Assembly (NCBI GenBank): GCA_943332615.1
Contig: CALQQB010000023.1
Location: forward strand, 1 to 54,604
DNA: 54,604 nucleotides
From: Phenylobacterium deserti
GTDB lineage: Bacteria > Pseudomonadota > Alphaproteobacteria > Caulobacterales > Caulobacteraceae
Reading direction: 5' to 3'
The position numbers were made by a program, and so were the translations under genes. How positions within the stretch are numbered: position 1 is the first letter of the stretch; the number at the start of each line of letters is the position of its first letter. Positions 41,467 to 50,944 of this stretch are shown one piece after another. Below the pieces are notes generated by a model, which was given only the letters and a program-made list of their open reading frames with translations, was not told the DNA's origin and did not search any database.

Positions 41467-44400
41467 CGGCGCGCGGCCGGCCGGCGCGGCGTCGATGCGC
41501 CGGGTGGCCGACGACCCGGGCCGCCTCGACCTTGTCGGCGCGCCGGAGGGCTTTGACGCCCTGGTGATGGCGGACCTGGTGCGGGCGCGGAAAGGCCTTT
41601 CGTTGTTCGTGGCTCGCGACGGGACGCGGCTCTCGGCCTTCGTCGATGCCTTCCGCTTTTTCGGCCAGGGCATCGAGGTGCTCAGCTTCCCGGCCTGGGA
41701 CTGCCTGCCCTACGACCGGGTGGGTCCGTCGGCCGGCGCGTCGGCGCAACGCATGGCGACACTGTCGCGCCTGGCCGCTGGACTCGATGCGACGCCGCGC
41801 CTGCTGGTCACCACCGTGCCGGGGCTGCTGCAACGGGTCCCGCCGCGCACCTCTGTGCAGGATGCCGGCTATTCAGCGCGGCCCGGCAACCAGGTGGAGA
41901 TCGCCGACCTGGAGCGCTACTTCGCGATCAACGGCTACAGCCGCGCTTCGACCGTCTCGGAGAAGGGCGAATTCGCGATCCGTGGCGGGGTGATCGACGT
42001 GTTCCCGCCGGGCGGCGAGGAGCCGGTTCGGCTGGACCTGTTCGGCGACACCCTGGAGTCGATCCGGGCCTTCGACCCCGAGACCCAACGCTCGACCAGG
42101 CAGTTGAAGGAGGTGTCCCTCCTCCCGGTCAGCGAGGCGTTGCTGGACAAGGCCGCCGTCAGCCGCTTCCGCACCGGCTACCTGGAGACCTTCGGCGCGC
42201 CGGGCGACGACCCCCTGTACGCCACCATCTCCGCAGGCGGTCGCCGCGCTGGGATGGAGCACTATCTGTCGCTGTTCTATCCGGACTTGGCGACGCTGTT
42301 CGACTACCTGCCAGACGACACCGCGATTGCCCTCGACCACCTCGCCAAGGAGGCCCGCGACGAGCGGATGGCGATGATCGCGGACGCCTATGACGCCCGG
42401 GCCAACACCGAGCGGCGGGCCAACTACCACCCTCTGGAACCGGCCCGGCTCTACCTCGACGCCGCCGAGTGGGACAACGCGCTGAAGGTGCGCGCCACCC
42501 GCCGGTTCTCCGCCTTCAACGAGGTGGAGGGCGAGGTCGTCATCGACATGGGCGCACGCGCCGGGCGCAGCTTTTCGGCCGAACGCAAGCTAGACAGCGT
42601 CAATCTGTTTGAGGCGACCGTCGATCACGCCAACAAGCTTTCGGCCGCCGGCAAGCGGGTGCTGTTCGCCTCCTGGTCGGACGGGTCGTCGGACCGACTG
42701 ATGCACATGCTGGCCGACCACGGCCTGAAGAGCCTGCCGCTCGCCGCCTATTGGGACGCCGCCCGCGCGGCGGACCCGAAGAAGCCGCAGCGGGTGGTGC
42801 TGCCGCTCGACGCCGGGTTCGAGACTGACAGCCTCGCGGTCATCTCCGAGACCGACATCCTGGGCGACCGCCTGGCGCGGCCACGCAAGCGCCGGCGCGC
42901 CGCCAATTTCCTGGCCGAGGCCTCGGCGCTGACGCCGGGCGACCTGGTCGTCCACATCGATCACGGCATCGCCCGCTATGAGGGCCTGAAGACCCTCGAG
43001 GTCCAGGGCGCGCCGCACGACACCCTGGAACTGCAATACGGGGGCGAGGCCAAGCTGTACCTGCCGGTCGAGAACATCGACCTGCTGACCCGCTACGGGG
43101 CCGACAACGAGGGCGTCCAATTGGATCGCCTGGGCGGGGCGGCCTGGCAGGCGCGCAAAGCGAAAGCCAAAGAACGCCTGCGCGAAATGGCCGACGGCCT
43201 GATCCGCATCGCCGCTGAACGCGCCACCAAGCTGAGCGATCCGGTCGAGCCGCCGGCCGGCCTGTTCGACGAATTCTGCGCCCGCTTCCCCTACGAAGAG
43301 ACCGAGGACCAACTCAACGCCATCGGCGACGTGCTGGAAGACCTAGCCGCCGGCAAGCCGATGGACCGCCTGATTTGCGGCGACGTGGGCTTCGGCAAGA
43401 CCGAGGTGGCGCTCCGGGCCGCCTTCGTGGTGGCCATGAGCGGCCAGCAGGTGGCGATCGTTGCGCCGACCACCCTGCTGGCCCGCCAGCACTACAAGAC
43501 CTTCACCGAGCGCTTCGAGGGCTGGCCCATCCGCGTGAGCCGCCTGTCGCGCCTGGTCCCGGCCAAAGAGGTCGCAGAGGCGCGCGAGGGCCTGGCCAAG
43601 GGCGAAATCGAGATCGTCATTGGCACCCACGCGGTGCTGTCCAAGCAGGTCAGTTTCAAGAACCTGGGCCTAGTGATCGTCGACGAGGAGCAGCACTTCG
43701 GGGTCAAGCACAAGGAGAAGCTCAAGGAGCTTCGTGCCGACGTGCACATGCTGACCCTGACCGCGACGCCGATCCCGCGCACGCTGCAGATGTCGCTCAG
43801 CGGCATACGGGAGATGTCGATCATCGCCACCCCACCGGTCGATCGGCTGGCGGTGCGTACTTACATCACGCCCTGGGACCCCGTCGTGCTGCGCGAGGCG
43901 CTGCTGCGCGAGAAGTATCGCGGCGGCCAAGCCTATTTCGTCGCCCCGCGCATCTCCGACCTGCCGTACCTGGAGCGGTTCATCCGCGAGCAGGTGCCTG
44001 AGGTGAAGTTCGTCGTGGGCCACGGCCAGATGGCGCCCACGCAGCTCGAGGAGGTGATGAGCGCCTTCTACGACGGCCAATACGACGTGCTGCTATCGAC
44101 CACGATCGTGGAGAGCGGGTTGGATATCCCGACCGCCAACACCCTGATCATCCACCGCGCCGACATGTTCGGCCTGGCCCAGCTCTACCAGCTGCGCGGC
44201 CGGGTAGGGCGGTCCAAGGCCCGGGCTTTCGCATACATGACCACGCCGGCGGAGAAGCAGATCACGCTTTCGGCCGAGAAACGGCTGAAGGTGCTGCAAT
44301 CCCTGGACAGCCTAGGCGCTGGCTTCCAGCTGGCCAGCCACGACCTGGACATCCGCGGCGGCGGCAACCTGTTGGGCGAGGAACAGTCGGGTCACATCAA

Positions 44401-44941
44401 GGAGATCGGGGTCGAACTCTACCAGCAGATGCTGGAGGACGCGGTGAACGAACTTCGCGCCCGCGCCGGGGCAGAGCAGGTCGCCGACCGGGGATGGTCA
44501 CCACAGATCAACACCGGCGCCGCGGTGCTCATCCCCGAGGACTACGTGGCCGATCTCAATGTGCGCTTGGCGCTCTACCGGCGGATCTCCGAGGCGGAGA
44601 AGTCGCAGGACCGAGAGGCGCTGGCCGCCGAACTCATCGACCGCTTCGGGCCGCTGCCGCCGGAGGCCGACCAGCTGCTGAAGGTGGTGGCCATCAAGGG
44701 CCTGTGCCGCGAAGCCAATGTCGCCAAGATCGACGTCGGGCCGAAGGGCGCGGTCGTCAGCTTCCGCAACGACGACTTCAAGAACCCGGGCGGCCTGGTG
44801 GCCTTCATCGCGAAGAACCAGGTCGCCTGGCGGGTGCGGCCGGACAACAAGGTGGTGGTGAGGGGCGAGTGGGAAACCCCCAAGCAGCGTCTGGGCGCCG
44901 CCGAGCGGATTCTCGCCGAACTGGCCAAGCTGGCGGTTTAG
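41459..44941 (+). CDS. mfd: Transcription-repair coupling factor Mfd
   Basis: Removes RNA polymerase stalled at lesions and recruits UvrA. 1160 residues. N-terminal UvrB-like domains (FRFFGQGIEVLSFPAWDCLP, SRASTVSEKGEFAIRGGVID), then the CarD-like RNAP-interacting domain (GDLVVHIDHGIARYEGL, about residue 500), a RecG-like helicase with Walker A CGDVGFGKTEVALRAAF (near residue 640), VIVDEEQHFGVKHKEKLK and TIVESGLDIPTANTLI. C-terminal TRCF domain ends KLAV. No gaps are seen in the motor. It is coupled with sdhE. Confidence 0.96.
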   Translation: MADGARPAGAASMRRVADDPGRLDLVGAPEGFDALVMADLVRARKGLSLFVARDGTRLSAFVDAFRFFGQGIEVLSFPAWDCLPYDRVGPSAGASAQRMATLSRLAAGLDATPRLLVTTVPGLLQRVPPRTSVQDAGYSARPGNQVEIADLERYFAINGYSRASTVSEKGEFAIRGGVIDVFPPGGEEPVRLDLFGDTLESIRAFDPETQRSTRQLKEVSLLPVSEALLDKAAVSRFRTGYLETFGAPGDDPLYATISAGGRRAGMEHYLSLFYPDLATLFDYLPDDTAIALDHLAKEARDERMAMIADAYDARANTERRANYHPLEPARLYLDAAEWDNALKVRATRRFSAFNEVEGEVVIDMGARAGRSFSAERKLDSVNLFEATVDHANKLSAAGKRVLFASWSDGSSDRLMHMLADHGLKSLPLAAYWDAARAADPKKPQRVVLPLDAGFETDSLAVISETDILGDRLARPRKRRRAANFLAEASALTPGDLVVHIDHGIARYEGLKTLEVQGAPHDTLELQYGGEAKLYLPVENIDLLTRYGADNEGVQLDRLGGAAWQARKAKAKERLREMADGLIRIAAERATKLSDPVEPPAGLFDEFCARFPYEETEDQLNAIGDVLEDLAAGKPMDRLICGDVGFGKTEVALRAAFVVAMSGQQVAIVAPTTLLARQHYKTFTERFEGWPIRVSRLSRLVPAKEVAEAREGLAKGEIEIVIGTHAVLSKQVSFKNLGLVIVDEEQHFGVKHKEKLKELRADVHMLTLTATPIPRTLQMSLSGIREMSIIATPPVDRLAVRTYITPWDPVVLREALLREKYRGGQAYFVAPRISDLPYLERFIREQVPEVKFVVGHGQMAPTQLEEVMSAFYDGQYDVLLSTTIVESGLDIPTANTLIIHRADMFGLAQLYQLRGRVGRSKARAFAYMTTPAEKQITLSAEKRLKVLQSLDSLGAGFQLASHDLDIRGGGNLLGEEQSGHIKEIGVELYQQMLEDAVNELRARAGAEQVADRGWSPQINTGAAVLIPEDYVADLNVRLALYRRISEAEKSQDREALAAELIDRFGPLPPEADQLLKVVAIKGLCREANVAKIDVGPKGAVVSFRNDDFKNPGGLVAFIAKNQVAWRVRPDNKVVVRGEWETPKQRLGAAERILAELAKLAV

Positions 44942-45000
44942 GTCTTAGGACAATCGGAACGCTCTCCCGCGATGTTCGGGGGAACACTGGAGATTTACGA

Positions 45001-45402
45001 ATGCGCAGCGCAGCCACAGCCGTAATCGGCGCCCTGGCCCTGGCCGCCATCTCCCCGACGGCAAGCGCCCAGTCAGCGACGGACAAGGCCGATGCCCGCT
45101 GCATCCTGGTGCTGCAACTGGCGGCCCGGGACGCCAAGAACAAGGAACCCGCGGTCCAGGGCACCTTCTATTACCTCGGCCGCCTTATGGCTCACGGGCT
45201 CTCGGGCAAGCTTGAACCACTGCTGCTGGGCGAAGGCAAGGCGATCACCAACGGCGCGATGGTGCAGGCGGAACTCACCCGATGCGGGGCCGACCTCACC
45301 GCCCGGAGCGCCGAACTGCGGACCGTGTTCGTGAACCTGCAGCAAGCCTCCGCCGCCGCGAACCCCGGGGCCACCGCTCCGACCCCGCCGCCGTCCAAAT
45401 AG
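45001..45402 (+). CDS. Small exported protein, cysteine-pair family (paralog 1)
   Basis: A 133-residue protein with a Sec signal (AVIGALALAAISPTASAQ). The mature part has ADARCILVLQLAARDAKN, QGTFYYLGRLMAHGLSG and LTRCGADLTARSAEL, then a proline-rich tail (TAPTPPPSK). The two Cys (in ARC and TRC) are likely to pair. It resembles its neighbour at 45489 in layout and in the words AD-RC-L and FYY-GRL-A. No known domain is recognised. It lies 59 bases behind mfd. Confidence 0.75.
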   Translation: MRSAATAVIGALALAAISPTASAQSATDKADARCILVLQLAARDAKNKEPAVQGTFYYLGRLMAHGLSGKLEPLLLGEGKAITNGAMVQAELTRCGADLTARSAELRTVFVNLQQASAAANPGATAPTPPPSK

Positions 45403-45459
45403 CGACGGTTGGCGACGGGCCCGTATGAGGGCATGCTCCCCGCAACGCGTCAGCGAAAT

Positions 45460-45493
45460 GACGGGGGAAACATGAGACGGGGGGAAACATGAG
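45460..45493 (+). repeat. 17-base tandem duplication of a ribosome site and start codon
   Basis: ACGGGGGAAACATGAG (45461-45476) is followed at once by ACGGGGGGAAACATGAG (45477-45493). Each unit holds a G-rich ribosome site and an ATG. The first ATG opens a six-codon frame (MRRGET) whose TGA overlaps the second ATG, the real start of the paralog 2 gene. Confidence 0.75.
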
Positions 45494-45845
45494 GAAGACA
45501 AGCTTGGCCGCCATCCTGGCGCCAATCCTGGCCCTGGCTGCGGCGCCAGCCTGGGCGGTGGATGACCCCACGAGGGCCGATGTCCGCTGCCTGCTAGGCA
45601 TGAGCCAGATGGCGAAGAACGAGGCCTACAAGCAGTGGGGACAGTTCGGGGTTTTCTACTACACGGGGCGCCTGCAGGCTCGGGACGCGCACGTGGACCT
45701 GGCTGCTGAGATTCGGCGCGAGTACCGCCAGTTCCCGGCCTCCGAGTACAACGACGAAATCAAGCGCTGCAGCGAAGCGTTGGGCGAGACCAGCCGGACC
45801 CTGGAAGACCTGAAGCCGGACCTGAAGCGCGGCAGCGGTCGCTAG
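45489..45845 (+). CDS. Small exported protein, cysteine-pair family (paralog 2)
   Basis: A 118-residue protein with a Sec signal (LAAILAPILALAAAPAWA). Mature part: TRADVRCLLGMSQMAKN, FGVFYYTGRLQARD and IKRCSEALGETSRTLE. Both Cys and the FYYxGRLxA word match paralog 1 at 45001, so the pair arose by duplication. Start ATG 45489 follows the duplicated ribosome site. The 3' end overlaps the convergent CcdC-like gene by four bases. Function unknown; export and the Cys pair suggest a folded periplasmic protein with one disulfide. Confidence 0.75.
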   Translation: MRKTSLAAILAPILALAAAPAWAVDDPTRADVRCLLGMSQMAKNEAYKQWGQFGVFYYTGRLQARDAHVDLAAEIRREYRQFPASEYNDEIKRCSEALGETSRTLEDLKPDLKRGSGR

Positions 45846-46351
45846 ACCGCCCGGGCGGCGGCGAGCATCCGGCGCGCCCGCATCAACCACTCGATGCGCT
45901 GCGCGGAAACCAGTCCGACCGCCAGGATCAGGAAGCTGTCGCTGGCCTCGATGGCCGAGATATGCAGCACCGTGGCGTCGGACGCGAGGACGCTGCGCAG
46001 CACGTAGCGTGCGGCGAAAATGCCGAGGATCAGGAACATCCCGGCAGCCGAGACCTTGCTGGTGATGATGTGCGTCTCGGCATCGACGGTGAAGCGGCTG
46101 GCGCGGGCGCGCCACCACCCGAGGCCCGCGCCCAGCGCCAGGGCGACGAAATCCATTGCGATACCCACCGGCGTCGGCGGTGGGCTGGCGGCGAAGGTCA
46201 GGACCGTCATCGCCATGACAATGGTCGGCGAGATCCATAGCCGTTCAATCCGCAGCGTTCTGGCGCGCGAGTTCCGCAGAATCACCAGGCCAAGGAAGAG
46301 CAACGGAACCAGGTTGGACCAGAGTTGCGCATTCGCCGGTGCGCCGTGCAT
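45842..46351 (-). CDS. CcdC-like membrane protein
   Basis: A 169-residue integral membrane protein with about four helices (LWSNLVPLLFLGLVIL, WISPTIVMAMTVLTFAA, GIAMDFVALALGAGLGWW and SFLILAVGLVSAQRIEWLM) and a cytosolic RASRFTVDAETHIITSKVSA hairpin. The layout fits the CcdC/DUF1453 family, named after a B. subtilis protein near cytochrome c genes. The start ATG 46351 is one base behind the stop of the PopA-like gene. It has no Cys in the helices that would suggest electron transfer. Confidence 0.78.
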   Translation of the reverse strand: MHGAPANAQLWSNLVPLLFLGLVILRNSRARTLRIERLWISPTIVMAMTVLTFAASPPPTPVGIAMDFVALALGAGLGWWRARASRFTVDAETHIITSKVSAAGMFLILGIFAARYVLRSVLASDATVLHISAIEASDSFLILAVGLVSAQRIEWLMRARRMLAAARAV

Positions 46352-46352
46352 G

Positions 46353-47693
46353 TCACCCCGCCTTGAGAGTCTGGGCCATCGCGGCCGCTTGCTCCAAGGC
46401 ATAACCAACTGTTTCGGGTGATGCTACCTCAGCGACACCGAGGTCGAACTCGACAACGAACGGCGTCGCCCCCTGGCCGGCTTCGAAGGCCGTGCAGCCG
46501 ATGACAGCAGCGATCCGTTCGCCAGCCGCGCGCGCGGCCTGTAGCGGCGTTGCAGGCAGCGCCAGGGCGAAGACCTCCGGCGCAAGCCGCGCGGCGGTGT
46601 CCTCCACCCGCACCAGGCGGCCGATCATCGACCCTATCTGGGGAACCGCCCGGGCCACCCAGCCGCCGGCGCGTGGCGCTTTCAGATCGATCCGCTCAGC
46701 CACCTTCAGCACACAGACGCTGAGCGCGCGATTGCGCAACCGAGCGCTGCGCGCCAGCCGCACCAGGTGGCCGGCGAACAGGTCGCGGGTGAAAAGGCCG
46801 GTGGCGGCGTCCATCAGGCCTGAGGCGCGGGCCTGGTCCAGAGCGGCACGCACCGATTTCTGGCGGCGAAAGGCGCGGGCCAATTCCACAACCCGCAAGG
46901 ACGTGACGGCCTCGGGCGTATCGGGAGAGGCCACGTCTGAAATGCCGCGATGATAGGCCTCCGCCGCCGTCACCGGCGACTCAGCCCGCATGTAGAGCAG
47001 GGCAGGGGTATGGTAGAGGCGCGTGTTGCGACGCAGGCCGGCCGCGATGCTGAGGGCTTCCTGTGGGTTCTCGCCCGCCCACAGTACGACCGCATCGAAC
47101 GGCCGCTCGTGCAGATAGTCAAAGGCGGTGAAGGCTGTGAACGCGCCGACCACCTCGGCGCCGTCGCGCTGCAAGGCGTTGGAGAGCGCCAGGAACTGCG
47201 GCGCGGGCTCGCCGATAGCCAGAACCCGGTAGGGTGTGCCGTCGGACGCCGGGGGATCCAGCTGGCAGTTGCGCTCGGAAAAGGTTTCGACGCGGACCTC
47301 GAACTCTTCCTCAGCCACCGCCGTGCGCACCAGAGTCTCCAGGCGCATGATGGCCTGGGCGGGGTGCAGCGGGCCGGCCAGCGTCAGGTCGAAGCCGCGA
47401 TCGCTTTGGAAGGGTTCCGACGCGCCCATGGCCATCACCGGCAGACGGCGCGGCGCGCAGGCGGCACGCAGGCGATCGGCCAGCCCCTCGGTGTCGTCAA
47501 CGGCGCCGAGATCTACGATGGCGGCCTGAATCTGCAGATCGACCAGGGCGGTGCAGGCTGCCGCTTCGCTGCGGGCGGTGACGGTTCGCCAGCCAAGACG
47601 ATCCAGACCCTCTGCCAGCGGACCGGCTGCGGAATCATCGCGCGCGACGATCAGTACTCGCGCTTGAATCCCTGGCGACATATCCCCATCCAA
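46353..47693 (-). CDS. popA: PopA-like protein: two receiver domains and a degenerate GGDEF domain
   Basis: A 446-residue protein. Receiver one (about 12-125) keeps the phospho-acceptor Asp61 in QAAIVDLGA. Receiver two (about 155-275) has Trp205 at the acceptor site (VVLWAGE). The GGDEF domain (about 290-445) begins with DAATGLFTRDLF. Its inhibitory site is intact (RVED, 362-365), but the active-site GGDEF is replaced by LAPEV (370-374). This combination is that of PopA of Caulobacter, which binds cyclic-di-GMP without making it and directs CtrA to ClpXP in the cell cycle. The name is inferred from architecture; PleD has an active site and is excluded. ATG at the fifth codon is a possible alternative start. 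Confidence 0.78.
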   Translation of the reverse strand: MDGDMSPGIQARVLIVARDDSAAGPLAEGLDRLGWRTVTARSEAAACTALVDLQIQAAIVDLGAVDDTEGLADRLRAACAPRRLPVMAMGASEPFQSDRGFDLTLAGPLHPAQAIMRLETLVRTAVAEEEFEVRVETFSERNCQLDPPASDGTPYRVLAIGEPAPQFLALSNALQRDGAEVVGAFTAFTAFDYLHERPFDAVVLWAGENPQEALSIAAGLRRNTRLYHTPALLYMRAESPVTAAEAYHRGISDVASPDTPEAVTSLRVVELARAFRRQKSVRAALDQARASGLMDAATGLFTRDLFAGHLVRLARSARLRNRALSVCVLKVAERIDLKAPRAGGWVARAVPQIGSMIGRLVRVEDTAARLAPEVFALALPATPLQAARAAGERIAAVIGCTAFEAGQGATPFVVEFDLGVAEVASPETVGYALEQAAAMAQTLKAG

Positions 47694-47799
47694 CTATGCC
47701 CAGTCGCGACTCCCAAGCTGGAATCGCAGAAGGCGTAAGAGCTCTCTCATAACCGCTTCCAGGTTGCGGAAGCGTTTCACTGGCGTGCGGAGTGGACGT

Positions 47800-48564
47800 A
47801 TGGAACGAATTTTGGGTGGAAGCGCCGCCTTTATCACCGGCGCGAGCGGTGGCCTGGGTGCGCACTTCGCCCGACTGCTCAGCCGGAACGGCGCGGCGGT
47901 GGCGATCAGCGCCCGGCGGGTGGACAAGATAGAAGCCCTGGCTGACGAACTGAACGCCGCTGGCGGCCGCGCCATCGCGCTGCCCCTGGACGTAGCCGAC
48001 GCTCACGCCATCGGGCCGGCGCTGGATCGCGCCGCCGCTGAGCTGGGCACGATCGACATCCTGGTCAACAACGCTGGTGTGGGCGGGGAGGGGATGGCGC
48101 TGGATCTTAGCATCGACGACTTCGACGCCACCTTCGCGGTGAACGTGCGCGGAACCTACTTCGCAGCCCGCGAGGCCGCCGCTCGGATGCTGGCGGCCAA
48201 GATCCAGGGCCGCATCGTCAACATCGCCTCGATTGCCACGCACACCGTTCTGCCCGGCCTGTCAGCCTATTGCGGTTCGAAGGCCGCCGTTGGGATGCTG
48301 ACGAAGAGTTTCGCCCGGGAATGGGCGCGGCAAGGCATCGCGGTCAACGCCCTTTGCCCCGGCTACATCGAGACCGGCATCAATGATTTCTGGTGGCCCA
48401 CCGAGGGCGGCCAGCGGCAGCTGAAGGCCTTCCCGCGCCGCCGGCTGATGGACGCGGAGGACCTGGACGCGGCCTTTCTCATGCTGGTCGGCCCCGCCGC
48501 CCGGACCATCACCGGCAGCATCATCACCGTCGATGACGGCCAATCGCTTCCCGGGGGCGGATAG
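47800..48564 (+). CDS. SDR family oxidoreductase
   Basis: A 254-residue classical short-chain dehydrogenase. It has the TGASGGLGAHFARLL cofactor loop, NNAGVG, NIASIATHTVLPGLSAYCGS with YxxxK (Tyr-Cys-Gly-Ser-Lys), and VNALCPGYIETGIN. NAD(P) preference: ISARRVDK suggests NADP(H), as Arg follows the second strand. Start ATG 47800 with GGAG before it. Upstream in-frame codons are not conserved. It is followed by a racemase of fatty acid metabolism, so branched-chain or steroid CoA substrates are possible. Confidence 0.9.
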   Translation: MERILGGSAAFITGASGGLGAHFARLLSRNGAAVAISARRVDKIEALADELNAAGGRAIALPLDVADAHAIGPALDRAAAELGTIDILVNNAGVGGEGMALDLSIDDFDATFAVNVRGTYFAAREAAARMLAAKIQGRIVNIASIATHTVLPGLSAYCGSKAAVGMLTKSFAREWARQGIAVNALCPGYIETGINDFWWPTEGGQRQLKAFPRRRLMDAEDLDAAFLMLVGPAARTITGSIITVDDGQSLPGGG

Positions 48565-48649
48565 GCGGCCGGTTGGGCGCTTCGGCCTACCGTCTTGGCT
48601 GACTGAGGGGCAATGCGGCTAGATCGCCTGCAAACAAGGGAGGTCACGC

Positions 48650-49783
48650 ATGCGCCAGGGTCCGCTGACGGGTCTTAAGATCGTGGAGTTCGCGGGTATC
48701 GGCCCGGGTCCCTTCTGCGGCATGCTGCTGTCGGACCTCGGGGCTGACGTGGTGCGGGTGGACCGTAAGGGCGGACGCGGGGGCGCAGCCTTTTCGGTGA
48801 CCGAACGTGGCCGGCGCTCGGTGGCGCTGGATTTGAAATCGCCCGAGGCGGTCGAAGCCTGCCTGAAGCTGATGGACGCCGCCGACGGTATCATCGAGGG
48901 GTTCCGGCCCGGTGTGATGGAACGCTTGGGCCTGGGTCCCGATGTTGTGCTCGCCCGCAATCCGAAGCTGGTCTACGGCCGCATGACCGGCTGGGGCCAG
49001 ACCGGCCCCTGGGCGCAGGCCGCCGGACACGACATGAACTACATCGCCATCACCGGCGCCCTGCACGCCATCGGCACGGACGATAAGCCGGTGCCGCCGC
49101 TGAACCTGGTGGGCGATTTCGGGGGTGGGGCGCTCTACCTCGCGTTCGGCCTGATGGCCGGGATCATCCAGGCCCGCGAAACCGGCAAGGGCCAAGTCGT
49201 GGACTGCGCCATGAGCGACGGCGCGGCCAGCCTGATGGCGATGTTCTACGGCATGAAGGGCGCGGGGGTCTGGAAGGACGAGCGCCGGACGAACATGCTG
49301 GATGGCGGCGCCCACTTCTACGACACCTACCAGTGCTCGGACGGAAAATGGGTCTCGATCGGTTCGATCGAGCCGCAGTTCTACGCCCTGCTGCTGGAGA
49401 AAACCGGCATAAACGATCCGGACTTCCAGCGTCAGCACGACCGCGCCATCTGGCCGGACCTGCACGACAAGCTGGCCCACGTCATCGCCCAGAAGACCCA
49501 GGCCGAGTGGACGCAGATCATGGGCGGAACCGATGTCTGCTTCGCCCCGATCCTGAACCTGGAAGATGCGCCGAAGCATCCGCACAACGTCGCCCGCGAG
49601 ACCTTCGTCGAGGTTGCCGGCGTCGTGCAGCCGGCGCCCGCGCCGCGGTTTTCCGTCACACCGGGCAAGATCCAGGGACCGCCCCCGGCCATCGGCGCGC
49701 ACTCGAAGACCGCGCTGGCCGACTGGGGGTTCAGCGAGGCCGAGATCGGGGCGCTCGAGAGCTCCGGGGCGCTGGCCAGTTGA
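48650..49783 (+). CDS. Alpha-methylacyl-CoA racemase (CaiB/BaiF family)
   Basis: A 377-residue class III CoA-transferase-fold enzyme. The racemase catalytic pair is visible as His127 in [10 protein letters not shown] and Asp156 in NLVGDFGGG, which distinguishes it from CoA transferases with a single Asp. [12 protein letters not shown] and [10 protein letters not shown] are typical. It inverts the alpha-methyl carbon of branched acyl-CoAs before beta-oxidation. A GGGAGG site precedes ATG 48650. Confidence 0.9.
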   Translation: MRQGPLTGLKIVEFAGIGPGPFCGMLLSDLGADVVRVDRKGGRGGAAFSVTERGRRSVALDLKSPEAVEACLKLMDAADGIIEGFRPGVMERLGLGPDVVLARNPKLVYGRMTGWGQTGPWAQAAGHDMNYIAITGALHAIGTDDKPVPPLNLVGDFGGGALYLAFGLMAGIIQARETGKGQVVDCAMSDGAASLMAMFYGMKGAGVWKDERRTNMLDGGAHFYDTYQCSDGKWVSIGSIEPQFYALLLEKTGINDPDFQRQHDRAIWPDLHDKLAHVIAQKTQAEWTQIMGGTDVCFAPILNLEDAPKHPHNVARETFVEVAGVVQPAPAPRFSVTPGKIQGPPPAIGAHSKTALADWGFSEAEIGALESSGALAS

Positions 49784-50017
49784 CGGCATAAGCGTAGCCG
49801 TAACAGACGCTTACCTGAATTCGCCGTGCAGACGGGGTTCAGCCGCCAGGGATCATGGCTCGGTATGAGCCGGGCGGCGCGCTCTCCCGTCCCTCGAAGC
49901 TGCGAACAGCTCTGATGGATCGATACGCCCATCGGACGGCGCGCCGTGTCACATCCGTGAGGGCTCGTTCCGGGTCGGGGTTGCGTCAGGCCGCATTCCT
50001 CCTCACCTTCCGCTCTC

Positions 50018-50944
50018 ATGAGACCGCTGGAGTACGTCCGCCGGTTCCGGGAGCGGGACTGGGACCCGGTCTACGGGCTGCGCCTGAGTCTGTCCGTCCT
50101 CGGCAAGGCGCTGGGGCGGATGTGGGGCCGCGATGTCATGCTCTACACGGGCGGGACCTCATTCTTCGTGATGCTGGCGATCTTCCCGGCCCTGGCGATT
50201 GCCATGGGACTCTACAGCCTGCTGTCCGACCCCGCCCGCGTGGCCGAACAGGGTGAACGCATGGCTCAGGTGATGCCCGACGCGGCGCGTCTGATCTTCC
50301 AGAGCGAGTTGATTCGGCTGTCTCGGGCTCCGCATGCGTCGATCTCGGTGCAGAGCGGCGTGGCGCTGGTGATCGGAGGCTACGCCTCGCACCGGGGCTT
50401 TAAGGCTTTCCTCGCCGGCCTCGGGTTCATTCACGATGAACATCGGCCGCGCGGCTTCCTCAGCTTCAACTTTATGGCCTTGGTCGTGCTGTTCGCCACA
50501 TTCGGCCTGCTCGGCATGCTGTCGACCGCCTTCTTTGTCTTCCGAATCCTGGGCGAGACCCTCGACCTGCGGCCTCTGCGTGGCGTGCTCTGGCTCTACA
50601 GCGAGTGGACCTGGGCCAGCGCCGGCATGGCCGGGGGCATGACGATGATCTACCGCTGGGCCATGTCGCGCGATCCGGTGGATTGGCGCGCCTCTATCAT
50701 GGGTGGGGCCGCGGCCTCCGCGCTGTGCATCTTCGCCTCCTGGGGCCTAGGTATCTACGTCGAGCAGATCGCCGCCCTCGGGGCTACCTACGGTTCGGTC
50801 GCCACCGTCGTGATCTTCCTGATCTGGCTGAGTTGGAACGTGAATGCGCTGTTCTTCGGCGGCGCCCTGGCCACCGAGGTCGAACTCGCCCTGCACCGCC
50901 ATCGCCGGTCACCGATCGCGGACCCTGGCGGGTTGAAGATCTAA
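50018..50944 (+). CDS. YihY/BrkB-family membrane protein
   Basis: A 308-residue inner-membrane protein with six predicted helices (for example FFVMLAIFPALAIAMGLYSL, FMALVVLFATFGLLGMLSTA and YGSVATVVIFLIWLSWNVNA). The GTSFFVMLAIFPALA and NALFFGGALATEVE stretches are family signatures. Earlier called ribonuclease BN by mistake; the real function is unsettled. It has a 74-residue N-terminal soluble arm. Its 3' end overlaps the convergent tusA gene by four bases. The 234 bases before it hold no gene. Confidence 0.9.
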   Translation: MRPLEYVRRFRERDWDPVYGLRLSLSVLGKALGRMWGRDVMLYTGGTSFFVMLAIFPALAIAMGLYSLLSDPARVAEQGERMAQVMPDAARLIFQSELIRLSRAPHASISVQSGVALVIGGYASHRGFKAFLAGLGFIHDEHRPRGFLSFNFMALVVLFATFGLLGMLSTAFFVFRILGETLDLRPLRGVLWLYSEWTWASAGMAGGMTMIYRWAMSRDPVDWRASIMGGAAASALCIFASWGLGIYVEQIAALGATYGSVATVVIFLIWLSWNVNALFFGGALATEVELALHRHRRSPIADPGGLKI

